Of a DNA stretch of 37,194 nt, positions 24,401-30,463 are shown in pieces. Position 1 is the stretch's first letter; each line of letters begins with the position of its first letter. Under the pieces are notes generated by a model. That model was not told the DNA's origin. It saw only the letters and a program-made list of their open reading frames with translations, and did not search any database. Both the position numbers and the translations under genes were made by a program. The stretch spans positions 1 to 37,194 of the forward strand of contig CAZSDP010000033.1 of the NCBI GenBank assembly GCA_964605665.1, in the 5' to 3' direction. This DNA comes from CAZSDP01 sp964605665. GTDB taxonomy: Bacteria > Planctomycetota > UBA8108 > UBA1146.

Positions 24401-24935
24401 CTCGATGTTCTCCCGCGGTTCGGCGACTCCGATCGTGCTGCGATTGCTCGCGGATGGAGTGGAGATTCCTCCCAGCTACTCGGTGCACCCGACGTTGAGT
24501 GGGGTCCACCAAGAGTTTCTGCGCGTCTACGATGTCAACGACCTCACCGCTTATCTGGGTCAGCCACTGACGATTGTCTGCGGACTCGGGCGCGATGCAG
24601 AGAGCACCCAGAGCCAATTCGACGATGTCTCCCTCGAGTTCTACGAATATCCCGAGCTCGACACCTTCGTGCGCGGCGATTGTAACGACGACGGTCAAAA
24701 CGACATTTCGGACGCGGTTTTCTTACTCGCGAGCTTGTTTCAAGATGGCGCTGCTCCAGCCTGCGAAGATTCCTGCGATATCAACGACGATGGAGATATC
24801 GACATCGGGGATGTGATTCACGGTCTCGATGGACTGTTCAGCGGAGGCCCAGCGCCCAGCTCTCCGTATCCTAGCTGCGGCGTTGATCCGACGATCGATT
24901 CGATCGCTTGTGCTTCATACGCTGCTTGCCCCTAG
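21414..24935 (+). CDS. Secreted M60 (enhancin-like) metallopeptidase with Fn3-like repeats and dockerin-like C-terminus
   Basis: The 1173-residue exported protein carries a gluzincin motif VEFHELGHCQ with zinc ligands H417 and H421 and catalytic E418. A further Glu follows, as in the M60 pattern HExxH(8-24)E (FSKFPGHEEAMVN). Upstream sequence such as APGSIGTVTVSPALVNQGFE and IYIMVPYEADTG also fits M60 domains. M60 enzymes cleave mucins and other O-glycoproteins. Two Fn3-like repeats follow (about 663-757 and 758-855, each with DSGW and DTGL), then a Gly/Asn-rich carbohydrate-binding-like domain (about 860-1075), and the dockerin-like module from 1086 (VRGDCNDDGQNDISDAV, NDDGDIDIGDVI) with tail YPSCGVDPT...CP. 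The GTG at 21414 is chosen because GAGGGG is six bases upstream and a signal peptide follows; GTG at 21378 is the alternative. Confidence 0.88.
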   Translation: MLLKSIQVFAAAILVLHLSPAPTAVGSESDLSMVMNDLTAHITGTTPLTGPQIEALTLTFEANRDFLDDSTAIMTQAFDLSALYEGTVGPLFINAETSGGFPRVQEGADGYELERAIFAIQQAILDVIYSPANCQIHQSLFDGKIFETSTFFPGACAPPADPTVSHSVDINGSNPLMWGRPVCYGPIPARRPTGLYLAPGSIGTVTVSPALVNQGFEILVGTHAVDKFEYYKPTHRRLDRISKSFPITNTVTSIANPLGGSIYIMVPYEADTGIQTIQVENVVKAPYFSSTSTRQTTLQEWLNSERSHPGPWADFESDKFMMSVPTSWIYNYADPISQMLDWDLAMDAVSELLGYGPPNNVRNLVTLYVQVDMDIQHGAYGTGYPQINHGFNPNAPTNGNSSHFWLTDVLGWSVEFHELGHCQLFSKFPGHEEAMVNLPYVYVATEKFGMGLVQAFTDSMQLQFLENVDVDQAALTWFVTENFRNGLPMDITNSEQNEVRYQHRGYGRYVEIGTLFGWDVLINFYHQEQLDYINGTPSDGLDPVDSRIFRLSKAAGVDLRPLIHCWGVHPEDPAALQQAIIDEGLPPSPLFHARLLHYKDIIPGNNAEFWDHYTTIYPSQPAGGNPNYQYGWYNVWKNIYDESHGTAAKNAMQDLIDLYYDPDLTAPTPNPMTWATVPTALNDHSITMTASIATDDLNAVEYNFICTDGGGHDSGWQSSNTYIDTGLLALTQYTYQVLARDTSNNGNQTAPTVTASATTTADTGAPTPSPATFASAPMAISDTEIVVVATAGSDGSTPVQYYFAETSGNPGGTDSGWINSPIYHDTGLSPETEYTYTVQMRDALLNVGIGSAPASTTTPLPGAVPVAVPNGDFETIYKPGSTTITATLSGWTQGVGPDCPIDNGQFNFSDMTTGTVADIPGWGGYDRDAWIFWGGTYGRDETTGHLQGSVSTGNNHTPGGSNCYLANGDTWGNQAGGLIVSDADLGNIESNATYVLSMFSRGSATPIVLRLLADGVEIPPSYSVHPTLSGVHQEFLRVYDVNDLTAYLGQPLTIVCGLGRDAESTQSQFDDVSLEFYEYPELDTFVRGDCNDDGQNDISDAVFLLASLFQDGAAPACEDSCDINDDGDIDIGDVIHGLDGLFSGGPAPSSPYPSCGVDPTIDSIACASYAACP

Positions 24936-25005
24936 AGTCACGCTGGGAAGCAGTGGTGAGGGAGCTTGATCTGCTCTGAAGAAACAGAGGGAGAGGATTG
25001 ACTCT

Positions 25006-25761
25006 TTGCTCGATCCAGAAAGTGTCTTCTCACAGGTTTTTGATGCGCTGCCACGTCAGGGACCAGGCTCGACTGAAGACACTCTCGCCGCATTGGCTCA
25101 TGCCAGGGATGGCTTCGCCCCTCTGAACTCGATTCTCGATGTGGGATGTGGATCTGGGGCCCAGAGTCTGGCCCTTCTTCGGAACTCGCAAGCACACCTG
25201 ACCGCGCTCGACCTCTCCCCATCGCTCTTGGCGCGATTGCAGACTGCAGCCGAAGAGGAGGGGTTTGTATCGCGGCTGACCACGGTACAAGCATCGATGA
25301 AGGAGATGCCCTTCGCTTCCGACTCCTTCGATCTGATTTGGTCGGAAGGCGCCGTCTATATCATCGGATTCGAAAATGCTCTTGAGTCATTCCGTTCGCA
25401 CCTGCGACCAGGTGGACGAATCGCGGTCAGCGATATTGCTTGGCTTGTCGAAAACCCGCCGAGAGAAGCGAGAGAGTGGATGGCGTCGGAAGGAGTGGTC
25501 GCTCTGCATGACGATGAGAAACGAGCTGCTTTTGTGCGGCAAGGCTATCGCCTGCTGAATGCTTTTGTCGTGTCGGCGGCGGGGTGGTGGGATCACTATC
25601 TCGACCCTTTGAGTGCCCGCGTCACTGAGGTTAGGGCTGATCAGACCGATCGTGCGGCCTTGTCGATTCTTGATGAACTCGACCAAGAAGTTGCAATGCA
25701 TCAGGCTCACCTGGGAACTTACGGATACGTCTTCTATATCGCAGAACGAACGGAACAGTGA
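25006..25761 (+). CDS. Class I SAM-dependent methyltransferase
   Basis: The 251-residue cytoplasmic enzyme has a Rossmann-like methyltransferase domain. Motif I is ILDVGCGSGAQSLAL (DVGCGSG at 45-51), followed by the acidic residue of strand two in LTALDLSPSLL. Motif III/IV is FDLIWSEGAVYIIGFENALE, and the post-motif is LRPGGRIAVSDIAWL. The layout is that of UbiE/Methyltransf_11 proteins acting on small molecules; the acceptor substrate is unknown. Translation seems to start at TTG 25006 behind a GGGAGAGG purine stretch; no better start gives the expected N-terminus. It follows the M60 gene after 70 bases and could be co-transcribed, but the functions look unrelated. Confidence 0.88.
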   Translation: MLDPESVFSQVFDALPRQGPGSTEDTLAALAHARDGFAPLNSILDVGCGSGAQSLALLRNSQAHLTALDLSPSLLARLQTAAEEEGFVSRLTTVQASMKEMPFASDSFDLIWSEGAVYIIGFENALESFRSHLRPGGRIAVSDIAWLVENPPREAREWMASEGVVALHDDEKRAAFVRQGYRLLNAFVVSAAGWWDHYLDPLSARVTEVRADQTDRAALSILDELDQEVAMHQAHLGTYGYVFYIAERTEQ

Positions 25762-25891
25762 ACGCCGATGGTGCGTCAGTTGAGATTCGTCGAAACTCGC
25801 TCGATGAGCCGGCAGACGCAGTCTGCTTCTGCCCCAAGAGTGGCGCAAGATTCCGTACCGTTTTGAGGTAAATGCACGGGGAATTTGGCCG

Positions 25892-26063
25892 TGCGTGCGT
25901 GGCGACCTTAACGACGACGGTAGTATCAATCTTGCGGACGTGGTCGATGGTCTCGTCGGTTTGTTTCGCGGAGGCCTCTCGCCGAGCTCGTCTTATCCTG
26001 GATGAGGCGCAAACCCGACGAGCGATTCGATCTTGGGTGCATCGGATGCCGGTTGCCCATTAG
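25892..26063 (+). pseudogene. Decayed orphan dockerin-like C-terminus
   Basis: In the frame starting at 25892 the DNA reads VRGDLNDDGSINLADVV, then a GLVGLF helix, RGGLSPSSSYPG, a TGA where the module's conserved Cys would be, then GANPTSDSI and GCP. This matches the second half and tail of the M60 protein's dockerin-like module (NDDGDIDIGDVI, GLFSGG, SSPYPSCGVDPT, CP). The TGA is one change from TGC, and the closing CP is followed by one extra base before a TAG at 26061. No parent gene body remains upstream: the preceding sequence is the methyltransferase and about 130 bp of spacer. It looks like the remnant of a deleted or degraded secreted-protein gene. Confidence 0.82.
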
Positions 26064-26219
26064 GGAGAGCAGTGGCGTTTCAACGCGATGAGACATTGGG
26101 ATCTGGATCGATTATTCTATTGAAGTGAGCGATTCGATGTTTCTGTTCAATTCAATCTTTAGCGTATGACCTTTGTGAAAGAGTACGCCAGGTCATCAGT
26201 TCCGATCGAGGAGGATTTT

Positions 26220-26495
26220 GTGGCGCGAATTTTCATGACGCACCGAGTGACCGATTACGACAGTTGGAAGAAGATTTACGATGAGGACGCGGAGCGTCGT
26301 GCTGGAGCTGGACTCACTGAATGTGGCCACTTTCATAGCACGGACGATCGAAACTCATTTCTGATCGTGTGGAGCTGCGAGGGCAATCGAGAAGAAGTAC
26401 AGGCCATCGCCGAGGGAATGATGAACGATCCCCAACTGGAAGAATTGATGGCGAGTTCCGGCGTTTTGGAGAAACCGACTTTCTGGGTAGGGTGA
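26220..26495 (+). CDS. Small dimeric alpha/beta-barrel (ABM/cyclase-like) protein
   Basis: The 91-residue protein resembles ferredoxin-like alpha/beta-barrel proteins of the antibiotic-biosynthesis-monooxygenase/cyclase type. Strand one is RIFMTHRVTDYDSWKKIYDE, followed by ERRAGAGLTECGHFHSTDD, strand FLIVWSCEG, helix REEVQAIAEGMMNDPQLEELM, and a final strand ending in PTFWVG. The DYDSWK start and the mid-protein D-D-x-N are typical of the group. These proteins dimerise and often act on small organics, but many are uncharacterised. The GTG at 26220 is chosen because GAGGAGGA lies four bases upstream; an ATG at 26166 would add an unlikely extension. It follows the dockerin remnant. Confidence 0.75.
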   Translation: MARIFMTHRVTDYDSWKKIYDEDAERRAGAGLTECGHFHSTDDRNSFLIVWSCEGNREEVQAIAEGMMNDPQLEELMASSGVLEKPTFWVG

Positions 26496-26582
26496 TCCCT
26501 TTGAGCGAGTGATCTCGTCGATAGTTAGAAACGTGTGCGAAAGGCTTGATTTGCACTCAAAGCTCGGAGCATTCGGGAGGTT

Positions 26583-26614
26583 TTCTGCCGCGAACGGGTG
26601 AGTTCGCGGCAGAA
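26583..26614. terminator. Strong hairpin between convergent genes
   Basis: A perfect 13-bp inverted repeat (TTCTGCCGCGAAC / GTTCGCGGCAGAA, loop of 6) lies between the forward barrel-protein gene and the reverse sulfatase gene. It can serve both directions. No strong T run follows on either strand. Confidence 0.65.
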
Positions 26615-26734
26615 GACTTCGCTCCTCGACGGAGAGCACAGCGATCAATGCATGCCTCCACCATCGGGCCAGTTCTTGATGTCGATGGCATCTTGATTCA
26701 ATTGACTGACTACGCAGTAGCGCAGGCGAGCGAA

Positions 26735-28357
26735 TCAGCGCGGTACCTCGAGCCCGAGATCTTTCATCGGATACCGAATGTAGGTTGCCTCGTGCGCTTT
26801 GGCAAAGCCGACGATGCGCGGCAAGCCCCACTCGAAGAATCTGTGTCCGGTGCTCTGTTGCTCCTTCGGATCGACGTACAGGTTATAGACCCAGGGAGCG
26901 GTGCCGGTCGTCACCAGAGTCGATTCGTCGATGTTGCGTCGTGGTGAGTGGGTTTGGAACACCTTGAGATGCACCTTGTATTCCTGCCATCGGACCGCGG
27001 TGAGGGTCTTTTCTGAATAGAAGAAGACTGTTTGCCGAGATGACTCACCACCATCGGCGAGCAGAAACCCCGACTGATCAATGCCATCGATGTATCGATC
27101 AGGAGAGATTCGATCGATTTCTCCCGCGAAAGCGAGAGAAGTGTTGAAGAGATCCATGATGTCGAAGAGACCATCGCTCTCACGTCCGGCGGTGATCATT
27201 CCCGGCCAATAAGCGATGCCAGGGACTCGGACGCCACCTTCCCATGTTGTTCCTTTTCCTCCGCGCCACGGTTGGTAACCTCCGTCAGGCCAAACATCTT
27301 CGTTGGCTCCATTGTCGGAGGTGAAGAAGACAAAGGTGTTCTCCAGCTGTCCGGTCTCTTTGATCGTTGCCATGATTCGGCCCACGATGTCATCGACTTC
27401 CACCACTGCATCTTTATAGGGGAATGCTGCGGGACTCTTACCCGCATAGCCGGGCGCTGGATAGTTGTCGTTGTGTAATCGAGAGAACGAATGAATCAAG
27501 AAGAAAGGCTTCTTTTCCGTGGAAGCGCGGCGAATGAACTGATCGGAGTAGTCGGCAAATGTCTGATCGAGTTTGGACATGTCTTCGGTCGATTTGATTT
27601 CTTTGACGACTTCGATCGGTTGCCCCTTCTTGCCCGATGTTATCTGTGGCAAGACCAGTTCACGGAGTGCTTTGACGCGTTCTGGTTTGTTCAAGAGGTC
27701 GGGGTAGAGGCGGACATCGACTGCCTGTGACATCTCCGAAGCAACCGAGAGAAAACCCAAATACTCGTCGTAACCGACCTGGTGAGGATGTGTCCCGTCC
27801 ATTTCACCGAGGTGCCACTTGCCGACCAGGGCGGTTCGGTATCCCGCCTCTGAGAGAAGACCCGCAGTTGTGTCCTCTTCCGCCCAGGGATTCACCGAGG
27901 GGTTTTCTCCGGTGAGCAGCGGTCTCGTCAATCCACTGCGTGGTGGAAGTCGACCGGTCATCAATGCCGCACGGGAAGGAGTGCAAAGAGACTGGGCGTA
28001 CGAGGAGGTCAATCGCAAGCCTTCACGGGCGAGTTGATCGATATTTGGAGTCGGTGCACCGACCGCGATGCCACCTCCGTAGACACCGACGTCCCCCCAG
28101 CCCATATCGTCCACGAGGAAGATGAGGATGTTGGGACGCTCTCCCACTTTCTCTTTGAGCGCGGTGAGTTTTGCGTCCGCGATTTGTTTCTGCTTCGGTC
28201 TCGGAATGGCCGGCTCCAGGTAGTCGGCGATGCGAACCGTCTGGTCAAAGGGGTCTTTGTTCGGTTGCGATTGCTGACCATTCGCTGGCAGAGTGAGGGC
28301 GAGGGCCACCATGACGAAAAAGAACACTGACGAACGAGTGAATCGACTGGCGATCAT
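26735..28357 (-). CDS. Secreted sulfatase (arylsulfatase family)
   Basis: The 540-residue enzyme hydrolyses sulfate esters, probably on polysaccharides or glycans. It has a signal peptide (SSVFFFVMVALALTL, cut after ANG). The metal site begins at NILIFLVDDMGWGDVGVYGG (residues 76-95), and the sulfatase signature is LCTPSRAALMTGR, where C125 would be converted to formylglycine by the sulfatase-modifying enzyme. GKWHLG, the TSDNGANED metal-binding segment and the GGVRVPGIAYWPG segment follow in the normal order, and the length is normal. Unlike the secreted neighbours it has no dockerin-like tail, so it is probably periplasmic or free. It is divergent from the FMN reductase gene. Planctomycetes typically hold many such genes; the substrate cannot be read from the sequence. 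Confidence 0.95.
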   Translation of the reverse strand: MIASRFTRSSVFFFVMVALALTLPANGQQSQPNKDPFDQTVRIADYLEPAIPRPKQKQIADAKLTALKEKVGERPNILIFLVDDMGWGDVGVYGGGIAVGAPTPNIDQLAREGLRLTSSYAQSLCTPSRAALMTGRLPPRSGLTRPLLTGENPSVNPWAEEDTTAGLLSEAGYRTALVGKWHLGEMDGTHPHQVGYDEYLGFLSVASEMSQAVDVRLYPDLLNKPERVKALRELVLPQITSGKKGQPIEVVKEIKSTEDMSKLDQTFADYSDQFIRRASTEKKPFFLIHSFSRLHNDNYPAPGYAGKSPAAFPYKDAVVEVDDIVGRIMATIKETGQLENTFVFFTSDNGANEDVWPDGGYQPWRGGKGTTWEGGVRVPGIAYWPGMITAGRESDGLFDIMDLFNTSLAFAGEIDRISPDRYIDGIDQSGFLLADGGESSRQTVFFYSEKTLTAVRWQEYKVHLKVFQTHSPRRNIDESTLVTTGTAPWVYNLYVDPKEQQSTGHRFFEWGLPRIVGFAKAHEATYIRYPMKDLGLEVPR

Positions 28358-28701
28358 GCTTCTCAGCCTTTGCTTCGCGTGCTCTGTGGGGCGTGTGATC
28401 TAAAACACGTCTCGTCGAGCAGGGATGAAGGGGTTTCGCACCGACAGAATTGGACAGCCGAGACCGATCAGAACTATCTGGCGATCGTGATTCAAGAACT
28501 TATCGGAGCGGAATCGAGGTAGCAATTGGGAACGACCGATCTGCTCCAAGAGAGATAAAGTGGCTCATCGACTGAACAAGGGCCTGTTTACCGATGGAAT
28601 ACCACCTCAAAACGATTCGATCTCACGCCTGCATCTCGACTTTCGATCGGTTAACCTTCCGCGTCTTTTCCTCTTCCCGACCCCTTGAGAAAGCACAAGT
28701 G
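28358..28701. other. Divergent region between the sulfatase and FMN reductase genes
   Basis: The region should contain promoters for both genes. I see no gene. An in-frame ATG at 28594 would extend the reductase by 36 residues that do not resemble the family, so I treat it as leader. Confidence 0.5.
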
Positions 28702-29271
28702 ATGACCACACCGACTCATCTAAATATCGTCGCGATCGGTGGCAGTGTTCGCCCTGACAACTACACGATGCGCGCCCTTCGACTTGTTGTCGATCAGTGC
28801 GAGAAATTGGAAGGGGTCGAGGTGAACCTCGTCGACCCGGTGACGATCGAGTGGCCCGCCCCAGGTTTAGATGGAGGGGGTCCAGAGCTCGCCGCCTTTC
28901 AGCAGAGGGTTCGTGATGCCGATGGGGTCATCTTGGCAACTCCCGAGTACCACGGATCGATCTCCAGTGTGATGAAGCGGATCATCGAAAACCTCGGTTA
29001 TCCGAATGGACTCGCGGGTAAGCCGGTGGTGATGCTCGGGGTGGCAGCGGGAGTCATCGGAGCGATCCAGACCCTCGGTCAATTGCGTGGGATCATCTCC
29101 CACGTCGGAGGGCTTCCCCTCCCTGGTGCAGTCTCGGTACCCAAGGTTCAGGAGCTCTTCGATGAGAGCGGAGATTGTGCTGACGAGAAAATGGAAGCTG
29201 CGATTCGCGGTCTTGCCGATCGTCTCGTCAACTATCTGCGCGACCCGATACCGAGTCAGGCCACGAGCTAG
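28702..29271 (+). CDS. NAD(P)H-dependent FMN reductase-like flavoprotein
   Basis: The 189-residue flavodoxin-fold protein belongs to the NADPH-dependent FMN reductase family. The phosphate-binding loop is IGGSVRPDNYTMRAL, matching the usual G-S-x-R-x-x-S pattern with Asn in place of Ser. PEYHGSISSVMKRIIENL is the conserved segment that contacts FMN, and KPVVMLGVAAGVIGAIQTLGQLR follows. Such enzymes reduce quinones, azo compounds or metals with flavin. The ATG at 28702 gives the family-typical start, although its ribosome site (GAGAAAG) is weak. A hairpin at 29337 follows. No partner gene points to a physiological role. Confidence 0.88.
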   Translation: MTTPTHLNIVAIGGSVRPDNYTMRALRLVVDQCEKLEGVEVNLVDPVTIEWPAPGLDGGGPELAAFQQRVRDADGVILATPEYHGSISSVMKRIIENLGYPNGLAGKPVVMLGVAAGVIGAIQTLGQLRGIISHVGGLPLPGAVSVPKVQELFDESGDCADEKMEAAIRGLADRLVNYLRDPIPSQATS

Positions 29272-29336
29272 CTCGAGCTCGGCAGACGAGCAGCACTCTC
29301 TGTCTCAGTGACAGCCGACATCAAGTCCCACTCTCC

Positions 29337-29356
29337 CCACCTTCTCCAGAAGGTGG
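29337..29356 (+). terminator. Hairpin after the FMN reductase gene
   Basis: CCACCTTC and GAAGGTGG form a perfect 8-bp stem with a TCCA tetraloop, 66 bases after the stop. No long T run follows, so terminator function is plausible but unproven. Confidence 0.5.
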
Positions 29357-29512
29357 ACTCCTCGTCCATTTCCGGGCTTGCTCCGTTCACCGTCCGAGTG
29401 CGGACGCGTGCTCCGCGATCAGCAATCTCGGTAACCGTCGAAGAAAGAACGACCTCGGTCATCTCTTCTCGATCGGCCCGATCGATGCTGAGGATCGCTC
29501 GAAGGAGGACGG

Positions 29513-30403
29513 ATGAAAGAAACAGCCAGTACGATCGATCTGAGTCAGACGCTTGAGCGAATCGACATCGACTCCACTGCCGGAGCATCGACTTCCATCA
29601 CTCTCTCAAGTGGAGACCGATCGCAGGTGGTGCGCTTCATGCTCATCGGTTGCCCCGCGCCAAACCTTTTCGGGCGACGCGTTTGTTTCACGCGAAACCG
29701 ATCTTCGGACGATTCACAAAGCCAGGCTCCACTCGATCTATCTGATTGGATGATGGAAACGGGCGCCTTGACCCGGGCGTCCCTCGAGTTGGTCGAAGAG
29801 AAGCGGGTGCTTGCGATCGAGTGGTGGGGAAGGAAGGGACGGACCCTCCTCGAATGGAGGAAACCCGACTTTACGGTGGAGCGCGGTGACGCGATCGAAG
29901 GTAACCCAGACTGGTTCGAGGACTGGAATGGGGAAGTGGAACGGGGATGGCGGTCGAGCCTCGAGGGATGGACACCCAAACCCGAACCGCGCCTCACCAC
30001 CATGGAAAAATTTCACAACGGATTCTACGAAGAGCGACCCGCCCGAGAGATCCTCGATTTCGGAGATGGCCTCGCCGATCCTTGTGAGATCCTCGCCACC
30101 CAGCGTTGGGCGGTCGTGTTGGAAGCCGCGGCAAAACTCGCCCGATATCGAGTTCGGATCGAGCCGTGTGAACACACTCGGCCAACCGACCTCTATCGGT
30201 TCATCACTCAACAGTTGATTCCGGGCGTACAGGTTGCGATCGACTACATCCCCAGCGGTTTGATCAGTTTGCCGTTGTACAGCGGCTGTACCGACTGCGC
30301 AATTCACGTCGAGCGAGACTTCGGCTACGAGCAAGCCTGGCCCCCCGAAGAAGAGCGAAAGTCGAACTTGCTCCTTTTCGATCGCAGCGCGGAGGGGGAG
30401 TGA
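29513..30403 (+). CDS. Protein of unknown function (296 aa)
   Basis: I do not recognise this protein. It is soluble, with no signal peptide or membrane segment, and rich in Trp, Arg and Glu. Visible features are EEKRVLAIEWWGRKGRTLLE and WRKPDFTVERGD (a basic-aromatic region near residues 95-128), a segment LATQRWAVVLEAAAKLARY, and a Cys pair in YSGCTDCAIHVERDFGY. A long GAAGGAGGA purine stretch lies a few bases before the ATG, so translation is well supported. It is on the same strand as the FMN reductase but 241 bases away and behind a hairpin. It converges with the kinase gene. Codon texture matches the neighbours, so it is probably a real, lineage-specific gene. Confidence 0.7.
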   Translation: MKETASTIDLSQTLERIDIDSTAGASTSITLSSGDRSQVVRFMLIGCPAPNLFGRRVCFTRNRSSDDSQSQAPLDLSDWMMETGALTRASLELVEEKRVLAIEWWGRKGRTLLEWRKPDFTVERGDAIEGNPDWFEDWNGEVERGWRSSLEGWTPKPEPRLTTMEKFHNGFYEERPAREILDFGDGLADPCEILATQRWAVVLEAAAKLARYRVRIEPCEHTRPTDLYRFITQQLIPGVQVAIDYIPSGLISLPLYSGCTDCAIHVERDFGYEQAWPPEEERKSNLLLFDRSAEGE

Positions 30404-30463
30404 CGGGGCTGACCTCTCGAGGTCGAGAGATTTGGAGGAAGAGTCGGATCGTTGGGAGCGACG

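Noticed and set aside
29738..30334. 198-codon reverse frame antisense to the unknown 296-residue protein
   Set aside because: No ribosome site and no domain; the forward frame has a strong purine-rich site.
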